Made by a program: the position numbers and the translations under genes
Shown here: one piece after another, positions 7,701 through 17,043 of the stretch
Layout of the letters: each line of letters begins with the position of its first letter
Position numbering within the stretch: position 1 is the first letter of the stretch
Origin: Mesorhizobium sp.
GTDB taxonomy: Bacteria > Pseudomonadota > Alphaproteobacteria > Rhizobiales > Rhizobiaceae
Length of the DNA stretch: 64,000 bases
NCBI RefSeq assembly: GCF_023954305.1
Contig: NZ_JAMLIG010000001.1
Span: forward strand, 2,480,001-2,544,000
Reading direction: 5' to 3'
The notes under the pieces: model-generated
The model's database searches: none
What the model was told of the DNA's origin: nothing
The model's input: the letters and a program-made list of their open reading frames with translations, nothing else

Positions 7701-8930
7701 TCAGTCGGCGTTGGCGATGATCTCGGCGTAGCGCTTCTGCGCTTCCTCCGGCGTCATCGATGGCGTGCTGAAGAACGCAACGAACAGATCGTTGAGCTGG
7801 TTGTTGGTATCCTCGGTGTTGAGCCGCGGCGGATCGGGGATCGTGTTGCCCTTGGCGAGGATGTCGAGACCCTTCTTCATGCAGTCGTTGGCGGCTGCGA
7901 GGTCGACGTCGCCGCGCACCGGCACCGAACCCTTCTTGAGGTTGAAGGCAACCTGCGTTTCGGGGCTGAGCATGACGGAGGCCAGCGCCTCCTGCGCCTT
8001 GGTCTTGGCCTCGTCCTTCAGGATCGGGAAGTAGAACGCGTCGCCGCCGACCGAGATCAGCTCGTTCACGCCCAGACCCGGCAGGCAGGAATAGTCCTTG
8101 CCGGCGACCTGGCCGGCGACCTGGAACTCGCCCTGCGCCCAGTCGCCCATGATCTGGCCGCCGGCCTGGCCGGTGATGACGAGATTGGTGGCCTGGTTCC
8201 AGTCCTGAACGTTGGAGTTCGCCGACATCTTGCGGGCGTCGTCGGCAGCCTTGAACACCTTGGCGATCTCAGGTCCGGCCGCCGCCTCGGCATCCTTGTC
8301 CTGATAGACCTTGAGATAGGTCTCCTTGCCGGCGATCGCCGGGATGAGGACGTTGAACGCGCCGGTCCGCTGCCAGGGCTGGCCGCCGATCGCGAGCGGA
8401 ACCTTGCCGGCCTTCTCGAGTGCGGGCGCCGCGGCGACGAACTCGTCCCAGTTCTTCGGAACCGGCACGCCGGCATCCTCGAACGCCTTGTGCGAGAGCC
8501 ACAGCCACTGCCAGGAATGGATGTTGATCGGCACGCAATAGATCTTGCCGTCGACGGTGCAGCCGTCGAGCAGGCTCACCGGGCGGATGAAGTTCTTCCA
8601 GCCTTCCTTCTCGGCCAGTTCGGTGAAGTCGCGCATCAGGCCGGCCTGCACCAGCTCCTCGGCCTGACGGCCGTGGTTGAACTGCGTGGCGGCCATGGGG
8701 TCGCCGCCGGTGATGCGGCTGATGAAGACGGGACGCGCCGTATTGCCGCCGCCGGCGATGGCGCCGTCGACCCATTTATTGCCGGTGGCGTCGAAGGCCT
8801 TGGCGAATTCGGCGACAGCCGCGGCTTCGCCGCCGGATGTCCACCAGTGCGTGACTTCGAGGTCGGTGGCGCTTGCTAGTGAAGTGAAAGAAACCGAGGC
8901 GAGGGCCGCGGCGAGAAACCGTAAACGCAT
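7701..8930 (-). CDS. Sugar ABC transporter substrate-binding protein (COG1653, glucose/mannose-binding type)
   Basis: A 409-residue periplasmic protein with a signal peptide (MRLRFLAAALASVSFTSLASA, cleavage near residue 21). The mature start LEVTHWWTSGGEAAAV and the later WQWLWLSHKAFEDAGVP and GGQPWQRTGAFN segments resemble binding proteins for glucose, mannose or glucosides. AGGAGATG precedes ATG 8930. It is the first gene of the operon and lies directly behind a LacI-type operator. The ligand is inferred from family resemblance only. Confidence 0.9.
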   Translation of the reverse strand: MRLRFLAAALASVSFTSLASATDLEVTHWWTSGGEAAAVAEFAKAFDATGNKWVDGAIAGGGNTARPVFISRITGGDPMAATQFNHGRQAEELVQAGLMRDFTELAEKEGWKNFIRPVSLLDGCTVDGKIYCVPINIHSWQWLWLSHKAFEDAGVPVPKNWDEFVAAAPALEKAGKVPLAIGGQPWQRTGAFNVLIPAIAGKETYLKVYQDKDAEAAAGPEIAKVFKAADDARKMSANSNVQDWNQATNLVITGQAGGQIMGDWAQGEFQVAGQVAGKDYSCLPGLGVNELISVGGDAFYFPILKDEAKTKAQEALASVMLSPETQVAFNLKKGSVPVRGDVDLAAANDCMKKGLDILAKGNTIPDPPRLNTEDTNNQLNDLFVAFFSTPSMTPEEAQKRYAEIIANAD

Positions 8931-8947
8931 TACATCTCCTCCCTGAT

Positions 8948-8961
8948 CTGTAACGTTACAG
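8948..8961. promoter_or_regulatory. LacI-type operator in front of the sugar operon
   Basis: The perfect 14-bp palindrome CTGTAACGTTACAG has the central CG pair typical of LacI-family operators. An identical copy lies at 9213-9226, in front of the divergent LacI gene. This copy sits just downstream of the predicted promoter, where bound repressor would block transcription. Confidence 0.85.
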
Positions 8962-8966
8962 CCGGC

Positions 8967-8995
8967 ACGATATGTCATGCGTTGGCAGGAGGCAA
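8967..8995 (-). promoter_or_regulatory. Promoter of the sugar ABC operon
   Basis: On the minus strand TTGCCT and TATCGT are separated by 17 nt. The predicted start falls a few bases before the operator at 8948-8961, fitting repression by the LacI protein. The rest of the 363-bp divergent gap 8931-9293 holds no gene that I can see. Confidence 0.45.
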
Positions 8996-9212
8996 TGCCC
9001 CCATGTCACTTTTTTCGGGACCCGAAATTATGCCGGCCCGCCCGCGCGCCTTCATTGCACTGCCGAAATACCACCTTGCAATGCGGAAAATAGGCCTGGA
9101 ATGGCGTGCAAGCTACTGATTCCGCTCATCAGTGCGCTGCAGCGAGTTCCGCCAGCGCCGGAGGATGGCCGGGCCGTGGAAGGCTGCAACTCCCGCAGGT
9201 GACAAATACGAT

Positions 9213-9226
9213 CTGTAACGTTACAG
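9213..9226. promoter_or_regulatory. Second LacI-type operator, in front of the lacI-family gene
   Basis: The same CTGTAACGTTACAG palindrome as at 8948, also preceded by GAT. It lies 68 nt upstream of the regulator start, suggesting autoregulation. The two operators are 265 bp apart, a distance compatible with DNA looping. Confidence 0.85.
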
Positions 9227-9293
9227 TATCTAACTTAAAGTCGGGCTTTTCCATGCGGAATCGCCTATAGGACCTCGTCGGAAGGTGACGGGC

Positions 9294-10340
9294 ATGCATG
9301 GACAGGGCGAAGGCGACGAGGCGCGGCGGAACGAGGCTGTCCGTCCGACGCTGAAATCGATCGCCTTCATGACGGGGCTTGGCGTCACCACCGTGTCGCG
9401 GGCGCTGAAAGATGCGCCGGAGATCGGGGAGGAGACGCGGCGCCGGGTCCAGCTCGTGGCGCGGCAGGTCGGCTACAGGCCCAACCGCGCGGGCGTCAGG
9501 CTGCGCACCGGCAAGACCAATGTGATCAGCCTCGTCCTCGACACCGAAGACGATGTCACCGGATTCGTGTCGGACATCATCTACGGCATTTCGGACGGTA
9601 TCGCCGATACGTCCTACCATCTGGTCGTGACTCCCTATTCGCGCCGCAAGGACCCGATGGATCCGGTCCGCTACGTGGTCGAGACCGGGTCGGCGGACGG
9701 GATCATCATCTCGCGCACCACGCCCAACGACCCGCGGATTCTCTATCTCCTCGAGCACGGCTTTCCGTTCGCCGCGCATGGGCGGACGAACATGGGCCGG
9801 GCCCACCCCTTCCACGATTTCGACAACGAGGCCTTCGGCCGCATGGCCGTCGAGGCGCTGGTGGCCAGGGGGCGGCGGCGCATGGCGCTGCTGCCGCCGC
9901 CGCCCGCGCTCACCTATCATCGCCACATGCGCAAGGGTTTCGCCGATGCCCTGGCGGAGGCAGGCCTGCAGGAATATTCCCTCGGCGACCTCTCGATCGA
10001 CGATTCGATCGATAGCGTGCGCGACCGCATCGCGGCGGTGGCCGCCCGATCCGGCGCGCCCGACGGCTATGTCTGCGCCAGCGGCGGCGCGGCCTTCGCC
10101 CTCGTGGCCGGGCTCGAGGCGGCCGGCCTTTCGCTCGGCCGCGAGGTCGACGTCGTGACCAAGCAATCGTCCAAGCTGCTGCGCTGGTTCCGGCCGGACC
10201 TGCGGCTGGTCGAAGAGGATTTCCGCGTGGCGGGGCGGCAGCTCGCCATCGCCGTGATGGGCGCCATCGCCGGAAAGAGCCTGTCCGAGCTCCAGACGAT
10301 CGCCGTGCCGGCCGGTGGGAGACCGTCCTCCTCGGGATAG
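9294..10340 (+). CDS. LacI family transcriptional regulator
   Basis: A 348-residue repressor with an N-terminal helix-turn-helix (TLKSIAFMTGLGVTTVSRAL, about 19-38) and hinge helix, then a periplasmic-binding-protein-like sugar sensor. The N-terminus resembles the AglR/AraC-glucoside branch of rhizobial LacI regulators. ATG 9294 was chosen because GGAAGG lies 8 nt upstream; a GTG at 9285 is in frame but overlaps that ribosome site. It is divergent from the sugar operon, and both share the CTGTAACGTTACAG operator, so it almost certainly controls that operon and itself. Confidence 0.9.
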   Translation: MHGQGEGDEARRNEAVRPTLKSIAFMTGLGVTTVSRALKDAPEIGEETRRRVQLVARQVGYRPNRAGVRLRTGKTNVISLVLDTEDDVTGFVSDIIYGISDGIADTSYHLVVTPYSRRKDPMDPVRYVVETGSADGIIISRTTPNDPRILYLLEHGFPFAAHGRTNMGRAHPFHDFDNEAFGRMAVEALVARGRRRMALLPPPPALTYHRHMRKGFADALAEAGLQEYSLGDLSIDDSIDSVRDRIAAVAARSGAPDGYVCASGGAAFALVAGLEAAGLSLGREVDVVTKQSSKLLRWFRPDLRLVEEDFRVAGRQLAIAVMGAIAGKSLSELQTIAVPAGGRPSSSG

Positions 10341-10536
10341 CCGCGACAGTCTCTTGTCTGCCGCGTGCACAACAACCGGCAAAGTGGAAGTAGAGGTTTC
10401 CCCAACGTCCTGTTAGCGTTAGATTTGTTTCAGGGGGCCGGCGCATCGCGGAGCGTGTTGCGGCGGAGAGGCAAGCAAATATCGTCGGGTCGACCGGACG
10501 GGCGGCCTGCGCCGGCAGGAAGGGCAGATCCGCGGC

Positions 10537-12309
10537 ATGGCTGCTCGGCGGTACATCCGACAGCTCGCGACGATCGTTTCGATCGACGCGGCCGGGTTTT
10601 CGCGTCTCATGGGCATGGACGACGAGGCGGCATTGTCTGCCTTCGAGGAACGCCGCGACGTCATCGTCGAGCGCTGCGGCGCGCATGGCGGGCGGACATT
10701 CGGCGACGCCGGCGACTCGATCATGGCCGAATTCGGCAATCCCGCGGAAGCGCTTCTGGCGGCGTTCGATTTCCAGGAACGGATATCGATTCTCAACGAC
10801 TCGGCACCGCTGAGCCGGCGCATGCCCTTCCGCGCCGGCATCAACACGGGCGACGTGATCGCGCATGAGGGACGGCTCTACGGAGACGACGTCAACATCG
10901 CCGCCCGCATCCAGGAGTTCGCGCCGCATGGCGGCCTGGCGATCTCGGAGACGACCTGGCACCATGTCAAGGATAAGACCGCGGCCGAGTTCACCGATCT
11001 CGGCGTGCTGTCGCTCAAGAACATCGCCCTGCCGGTGCGCGTCTTCGCGGCCGGCAGGCGCTCGGGTTCCGCCGCGGGAACGGCGCCGGCCAATCTGCCG
11101 CTCGGGTTGCTCAAGCATCTGTCGACGTCGCAAGGCCCGCCTGCGATCGCGGTACTGCCGTTCCGCGACGGTGGGGAACATGAGCTCGCCTACCTCGCCG
11201 ACGGCATGGCCGAAGAAATCGGCCGCGGCCTCTCCAATGTACGCTGGCTGTCAGTCATCGCGATGGGCTCCTCGTTGCAGTTCCGCGACGATGCGCTCGA
11301 CATAAGGCTCGTCGGCAACGCGCTGGGTGCCCGCTACGTGGTCCGCGGCACGCTGGCGCGAAACGGCGCGGAAATTCGCATCTCGGTCGCCCTCATCGAC
11401 GCCTCCAACGGCCGCCTGGTCTGGTCGCGGCGCTTCAACCGGCCCTTCGATGACGTCTTCGCGCTGCAGAACGAGATCGGCAGCGAGATCGTCTCGATCC
11501 TGGAGAAAGAGGTGGATCGCGTCGAACAGGCGCGCACCTTCCAGGTCCCGTGGGAGAGCCTGGAGACATGGCAGCTGGTTCTGCGCGGGCGCTGGCACAT
11601 GGCGCGACGCACCAGCCAGGACACCGAACTCGCGTACGAGCTCTTCGACAAGGCCTACCGGCAGGATCCGAATTCCAGCGCGGTGCTGAACGAACTGGCC
11701 TGGTGGTGGTTCTGGCGCGCCTGGCTGCGGTTCGGCGACAATGAGGACCTTGACCGGGTCGCGCAGTTCGCGCACAAGGCGCTGCTGATGGACAGTCAGG
11801 ATTCGCGGCCGCACGCCAATCTCGGCGCGGTGGAGATCATGCGCGGTCAGCCGGCGCGGGCGGTCGAGCACCTCGAGACGGCGCTCCATATCAATCCGAG
11901 CTTCGCCTTCGCGCGTTCTGCCATGGGCAGCGCCCGCTTGCTGCTCAACGATCCGGCCGCAGCGATCCCGCTGTTCAAGGATACCGAGCGGCTCAGCCCG
12001 TTCGATATCTACAGCTTCCACAATCTCGGCGAGATGGCCGCCGCCCACAGCCTGATGGAGGACTGGCCGGCGGCGATCGAGACCGCACAGCGGTCGCTTT
12101 CGCTGTCGCCCGGCTATTTCTACGCGCGGTTCCTGAAGATCGGCGCGCTGGCGCGCAGCGGGCGCGAGGACGAAGCGCTGCGTGAGCGGGCGATCTTCGA
12201 TACGCGGCATCCCGATTTCACCGTGCAGCGGATACGCTGGATCCCCTTCGCCGACCGCGCCGCGAACGGCTTCCTGATCGCCAATTTCGAAATGGCGAAG
12301 CCAGGGTGA
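10537..12309 (+). CDS. Class III adenylate/guanylate cyclase with TolB-like and TPR regions
   Basis: A 590-residue cytosolic protein. Residues 8-170 are a class III nucleotide cyclase domain with candidate metal-binding Asp at 17 (IDAAGFSR) and 60 (GDSIMAEF), and the catalytic-region Asn120 and Arg124 in GDDVNIAARI. Residues about 203-330 (AIAVLPFRDG to NGRLVWSRRF) match the TolB N-terminal-like module common in these rhizobial cyclases. The remainder is helical with TPR-like repeats (about 350-590). It probably makes cAMP. The start has GGAAGGG about 13 nt upstream. The 196-bp gap before it shows no clear promoter, and the 255-bp gap after it (12310-12564) shows nothing recognisable. A Crp-type regulator lies 5 kb downstream. 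Confidence 0.88.
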   Translation: MAARRYIRQLATIVSIDAAGFSRLMGMDDEAALSAFEERRDVIVERCGAHGGRTFGDAGDSIMAEFGNPAEALLAAFDFQERISILNDSAPLSRRMPFRAGINTGDVIAHEGRLYGDDVNIAARIQEFAPHGGLAISETTWHHVKDKTAAEFTDLGVLSLKNIALPVRVFAAGRRSGSAAGTAPANLPLGLLKHLSTSQGPPAIAVLPFRDGGEHELAYLADGMAEEIGRGLSNVRWLSVIAMGSSLQFRDDALDIRLVGNALGARYVVRGTLARNGAEIRISVALIDASNGRLVWSRRFNRPFDDVFALQNEIGSEIVSILEKEVDRVEQARTFQVPWESLETWQLVLRGRWHMARRTSQDTELAYELFDKAYRQDPNSSAVLNELAWWWFWRAWLRFGDNEDLDRVAQFAHKALLMDSQDSRPHANLGAVEIMRGQPARAVEHLETALHINPSFAFARSAMGSARLLLNDPAAAIPLFKDTERLSPFDIYSFHNLGEMAAAHSLMEDWPAAIETAQRSLSLSPGYFYARFLKIGALARSGREDEALRERAIFDTRHPDFTVQRIRWIPFADRAANGFLIANFEMAKPG

Positions 12310-12564
12310 TCTCCGGGGCCGATTGAGCAGGCGAACTATGAAGTCGGTCACAGACGCCGCGGTCGCGGGTCTAGACATTGGCGGCGGCTTGTCCCGAAAT
12401 GCAACTTTCGCGAGCCGCCGCTCCGGCCAGCCCGAGGAACGCCGCATGGCATATCGACATTGGCGATTCCATCGGCGCCCGCCACCGGCGACGGCGGACG
12501 AGGGACTGTACGGGACGATTCCATCCATTTGATTTTTTCAATTTTGGGGCGGGGGCTCCGGACG

Positions 12565-15500
12565 ATGTTTCAGACCAAATATTTCGATGGGGTGCGCAAG
12601 GCGCAGGCCGAGCAGCGTCCCGTCTCCGAGATGCCGCCGTTCGACATTGGCCGGCTGCGATCCAAGGGCGGCATCGGCGAGCGGGTCAGGGACCTGTTGT
12701 TCGAGGACCCGCGCTGGTGGCTGAAGATCCTGCGCCGCTGGTGGCCGACGCCGCGCATCGGCAAGTTCGTGCTGGTGACGCGCGACGCGGACGTGCGCGA
12801 GGTGCTGGAGCGCGAAAGCGAGTTCATCACCCCTTACGGGCCCGAGATGACCGAAATGGCCGGCGGGGCCAACTTCGTGCTCGGCATGCAGGACGGGGAG
12901 GACTACCGCAAGCTGAAAAAGCCGCTGCTGAGCGCCTTTCCGCCCGCCGAGGTCGAGCAGCGGGTCCGGCCGATCGCGGCGCGGCATGCCCGCGCGATCA
13001 TGGATCGCGCCTCGCCGGGGTTCGACGCCATTGCCAGGCTGATGAAGGTCGTGCCGGCGCGGATCTGCCGCGAATATTTCGGCATGATCGTCGACGACGA
13101 GAACGAGTTCACCGACTGGTCGATTGCGCTGAGTTCGATCTTCTTCTCGGATCCGGCGGCGAGCAAGGTCACGCGCGAACTCGCCATCGTCGCCGCCGAT
13201 CGGATGGTAAAGACCGTCGACCGTTCCATCACCGCGATCCGCGACGGTTCGGCTCTGCCCGACACGCCGCTCTCGCGCATGGTCGGGATGATGGACAACG
13301 GCGTGCTGACTCGCGAGGAGGTCCATTCGGTGATGCTGGGGATGATCTCCGGCTTCGCGCCGACCAACCTCTTGGCCGGCGGCAACTGCCTCGACGTCAT
13401 CCTGTCCCGGCCCGAGGCGCTGGACGCGGTCAAGCTCGCGATCGGCGCCAACGACACGGAGGCGCTGGACAAGGCGGTGATGGAGGCAATGCGCTTCAAG
13501 CCGATCTGGATCGGCCCCTGGCGCTACGCGTCGAGCGAACTGCGGATCGCGGCGGGGACGAAGCGGGAGAAGCTGATCCCGCGCGGCGCGACCGTGATGC
13601 CGGCGACGCTGTCGGCCATGTTCGATCCCGACGCCGTGGAACGGCCGGACGAATTCGATCCCGAGCGGCCGCGCAAGACCTACATGGTCTACGGCCACGG
13701 CATCCATGTCTGCATCGGCGCGGAGGTGGCGCGCGTCCAGATCGGCGAGTGCCTGCGCGCGATCTTCGCCAAGAAGGACGTGCGTCGCATGCCGGGGCGA
13801 GACGGCAAGATGACGCGCATCGGCGCCTTTCCCGATCATCTCAGGATCGATTTCGAGCGCGACCCGCTCGACAAGGTGGTCAAGCAGTCCCTGGTTACCG
13901 TCGTGCTTCCGGTGAAGCCCGGCATCGACCTCGATGCGGTGCGCGAGGACGTCGGCAGTCTGCGCAATCCGGCCGGCACGGCGATGAAGGCTGCTCTCGA
14001 CGCGACGGACAAGATCCATTTCGCCAGCATCGCCGTGGTCGAGACCGGCAAGACCGACCTGGCGTCGGGTCTCGCGGAAGGCGTGATCGTGGTGGAGATG
14101 TCCGGCGACGGATGCGCGAAGGAGGTCCTTCCGGTCTTCGCCGCCGCCACAGGGGATATCCTGCGGCCGATCCTGGAGCGGGCCTGCGTCAATCCGAATG
14201 GGCGCGAGGTAGCGGATCTGCTGGACGCCCATAGCCGCGACGTGTCTCCCGCCTTCGGCAGCACGCTGGGCGTGGTCTTCTCAGGCACGCCGGGTCACTC
14301 GGTGGCACGCATCAAGGCCGAGGCCAGCCTCGCCGATGCCCTGCGGGATGTCGTCGAGACGCCGCGGCCGAACGATCCGCGCGGCGCGGCCGCGGCGCTC
14401 GCCCAGGCGCGCAAGCATTTGCAGGCTACAGGCAAGTACGACTTTGCCTTCAGGACGACGGAAAGCGATCTCGAAAAGCCCGCCGGTTCGGTTGCACGGG
14501 CTATACGCGCGACGCTGACGACGCCTTATCTGGCCTTCCTGGTGCTGGTGCTGGTCCTGTTGGGCGGCTGGCTGACGCATATGAACGTCTTCGGTCCGCC
14601 CTCGACCCCTCTCGACTCCGCCATGGCGTTCGGACTCGGCATTCTCGGGCTGGCGTTCGCGGCCGGTCTGGTGACGGGGGGGATGACCCTGCTGCTCTAC
14701 GGCCCCGACGGCCGGGCGGCGGGCGAGGTCGAGGACAGGCGGCTGAGGACGCGCTTCCTTCGGTTCCTCCTCGTCGGACTTGCGATCCTCGCGGCCGTTC
14801 TCGTCGGCGCCTATGTCTATGGCCCGTTCGACGGCCCTCTGCGCAACGTCTTCGTCTCCGGCGCCTCGCTCCTCCTCGCGGTGATCGGCCTGCTCGTCGT
14901 CGCCTCGGCGGTCATCGTCGGTGTCGCCTGGCTGCTGCAGAGGTGGGAAAGCCACGACAAGCGCAGCATCCTCTCCCTGGAACTGGCGGATCTGGAGAAC
15001 ATTCAGAAAAGGGAAGGATGGCGGCCCCAGAACCATCTCACCGCGATCTCGGTAATGAAGCCGGGCCGGCTGCGGCGCCTGACCCTGAGGCTCGTCTTCT
15101 ATCTGATCCAGATCTCGGCTCAGAAGGTCTTCCGGCCCGGCTATCTTTCGACCATCAACACCATCCACTTCGCCCGCTGGGTGCTGATCCCGGGAACCGA
15201 CCGGCTGGTGTTCTTCTCGAACTACGACGGCAGCTGGGAGAGCTATCTGGAGGACTTCATCGCCAAGGCGGCCAAGGGGCTCACCGGCGTCTGGAGCAAC
15301 ACGATCGGCTATCCCCGCACGACCCTGCTGTTTTTCGACGGCGCGCGCGACGGCGACCGGTTCAAGCGGTGGGCACGCCGCCAGCAGGTGCCGACCCTGT
15401 TCTGGTATTCGGCCTATCCCGAACTCACGACGCAGCGCATCCGTATCAATTCGCGCATCCGGCGCGGCATCTGCTGGGCCAGCGACAGCGAGGCGCGCAA

Positions 15501-17034
15501 CTGGGTCAGCCTGTTCGGCTCGCGTCCGCGTCCGTATATTTCCCAGAAGCGGTTCGATCTGAGCGCGATACCGACCCTGCCCGCTCCTCCGGATCCGCTG
15601 GAAAGCGGCGAGATCCAGGCGATCTTCTTCAATGCCTTCGGCGCCCTGCAGCATGGCCACCTGTTCGCCTTCTCGATTCCCGACAACCTGTCGCGGCAGG
15701 CGCGGCTGGAGTGGCTGGAGTTCCTCGCCGCGAACACCAGCTTCGGCGACGTCGTTCCCCGCGTGAAGGCGATGACCATCGGGTTCGGTCCGCGCGGACT
15801 TCTCCAGCTCGGCCTCGCCACGCATCCGGACGAGAACGTCATGCGGGAGTTCCCGAGCGCCTATCTGCAGGGCATGGGCCATGCGCAGCGCAGCCGTATC
15901 CTCGACGACAAGGGCGCGAGCGACCCGGCGAACTGGCGTTGGGGGTCGGGCAGCCGGTCGGGCGACATCCTCGTGTCTTGCTACGCGCACGACACCGCCA
16001 TGCTCGTCACGGTGGCCGACGAGGTCAGGACTCGCGCGCTCGCGGCCGGATTGAGCGTGGTCGCCGACGTGCCGCTCAGCGTCAACCGCGACAAGCAGAA
16101 CAGGGCGAAGGAGCAGTTCGGCTTCGCCGACGGCATTTCCCAGCCGGTGGTGCGCGGCACGGCCCGCGCCAATGCCGGGGCGCCGGCGGCCAATGTCGTC
16201 GCGGCGGGCGAGTTCCTGTTCGGCTATCGCGACGAGCACGGCTTTTATCCGGTCTCGCCGGCGGTCAGCGCGAAGAACGACCCGACCGGAATCCTGCCAT
16301 CGCTGCGTCACCGCCGCGGCGATGGCGGGGTGAAGGAGGAGCAGCGCGATTTCGGCCGCAACGGCTCGTTCCTGGTCGTCAGGCAGTTCGAACAGCATGT
16401 CGAAACGTTCGAGAGCTACTGTGCCTTCGCGGCACAGGAACAGAGCAGGGCGCATGCCGATCCGACGATCACGCCGGACTGGATCGCGGCCAAGATGATG
16501 GGTCGCTGGCGCGACGGGTCGTCGCTGGTGCGTAACCCCGAAGGCCGTCCAGGCCGTCCCGCCGACAACGCCTTTTCCTACGGGGTCGAAGACCCGCAGG
16601 GACTGCGCTGTCCCTTCGGCGCGCATATCCGCCGGTCCAATCCGCGCGACTCGCTCGGCGACGATCATGCGACGCAGATCCAGATCGGCAAGCGGCACCG
16701 GATCCTGCGCGTCGGCCGGACCTACGAGCTGCGGGACGAGAGCGGCGGCATTGAGGAGAAGGGGCTGGTGTTCATGTGCCTCAACGCCGACATCGAACGC
16801 CAGTACGAGTTCATGCAGCAGACCTGGGTCGCATCGTCGAGCTTCCACGGGCTGAACGGCGAGAAGGATCCGACCATCGGATCGAGCAACGGCACGGGCC
16901 GCTATACAATTCCGAAATGGGAGGGCAGCGTCGTGCTGAAGAACCTGCCGGACTTCGTGACGACCCGCGGCGGCGGCTATTTCTTCATGCCGAGCCGGGC
17001 GGCGGTGCGCTACCTCATCTCGAGGCTGCGCTAA
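12565..17034 (+). CDS. Cytochrome P450 - four-helix membrane segment - DyP-type peroxidase fusion
   Basis: One uninterrupted reading frame of 1489 residues. Residues 1 to about 430 are a cytochrome P450 with ExxR at 307-310 (EAMR) and the haem loop YGHGIHVCIG with Cys383 as ligand. By eye the I-helix reads SGFAPTN (Pro266, Thr267), so the usual acidic residue before the Thr appears to be missing. Residues about 430-640 form an unrecognised alpha/beta stretch. Four hydrophobic helices follow at about 652-670, 686-713, 733-755 and 762-791. The rest is DyP peroxidase-like, with GFADGISQP (Asp1189) and the haem-ligand region CPFGAHIRRSNPR (His1354). No ferredoxin or reductase gene is nearby. ATG 12565 is supported by the start of P450-like sequence, though its ribosome site is only a G-run. 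Confidence 0.85.
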   Translation: MFQTKYFDGVRKAQAEQRPVSEMPPFDIGRLRSKGGIGERVRDLLFEDPRWWLKILRRWWPTPRIGKFVLVTRDADVREVLERESEFITPYGPEMTEMAGGANFVLGMQDGEDYRKLKKPLLSAFPPAEVEQRVRPIAARHARAIMDRASPGFDAIARLMKVVPARICREYFGMIVDDENEFTDWSIALSSIFFSDPAASKVTRELAIVAADRMVKTVDRSITAIRDGSALPDTPLSRMVGMMDNGVLTREEVHSVMLGMISGFAPTNLLAGGNCLDVILSRPEALDAVKLAIGANDTEALDKAVMEAMRFKPIWIGPWRYASSELRIAAGTKREKLIPRGATVMPATLSAMFDPDAVERPDEFDPERPRKTYMVYGHGIHVCIGAEVARVQIGECLRAIFAKKDVRRMPGRDGKMTRIGAFPDHLRIDFERDPLDKVVKQSLVTVVLPVKPGIDLDAVREDVGSLRNPAGTAMKAALDATDKIHFASIAVVETGKTDLASGLAEGVIVVEMSGDGCAKEVLPVFAAATGDILRPILERACVNPNGREVADLLDAHSRDVSPAFGSTLGVVFSGTPGHSVARIKAEASLADALRDVVETPRPNDPRGAAAALAQARKHLQATGKYDFAFRTTESDLEKPAGSVARAIRATLTTPYLAFLVLVLVLLGGWLTHMNVFGPPSTPLDSAMAFGLGILGLAFAAGLVTGGMTLLLYGPDGRAAGEVEDRRLRTRFLRFLLVGLAILAAVLVGAYVYGPFDGPLRNVFVSGASLLLAVIGLLVVASAVIVGVAWLLQRWESHDKRSILSLELADLENIQKREGWRPQNHLTAISVMKPGRLRRLTLRLVFYLIQISAQKVFRPGYLSTINTIHFARWVLIPGTDRLVFFSNYDGSWESYLEDFIAKAAKGLTGVWSNTIGYPRTTLLFFDGARDGDRFKRWARRQQVPTLFWYSAYPELTTQRIRINSRIRRGICWASDSEARNWVSLFGSRPRPYISQKRFDLSAIPTLPAPPDPLESGEIQAIFFNAFGALQHGHLFAFSIPDNLSRQARLEWLEFLAANTSFGDVVPRVKAMTIGFGPRGLLQLGLATHPDENVMREFPSAYLQGMGHAQRSRILDDKGASDPANWRWGSGSRSGDILVSCYAHDTAMLVTVADEVRTRALAAGLSVVADVPLSVNRDKQNRAKEQFGFADGISQPVVRGTARANAGAPAANVVAAGEFLFGYRDEHGFYPVSPAVSAKNDPTGILPSLRHRRGDGGVKEEQRDFGRNGSFLVVRQFEQHVETFESYCAFAAQEQSRAHADPTITPDWIAAKMMGRWRDGSSLVRNPEGRPGRPADNAFSYGVEDPQGLRCPFGAHIRRSNPRDSLGDDHATQIQIGKRHRILRVGRTYELRDESGGIEEKGLVFMCLNADIERQYEFMQQTWVASSSFHGLNGEKDPTIGSSNGTGRYTIPKWEGSVVLKNLPDFVTTRGGGYFFMPSRAAVRYLISRLR

Positions 17035-17043
17035 GGGAGCAAA

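Noticed and set aside
13836..16848. Long minus-strand open frames opposite the P450-DyP gene.
   Set aside because: They are Arg/Gly/Asp-rich antisense shadows typical of high-GC genes, with no recognisable domain.
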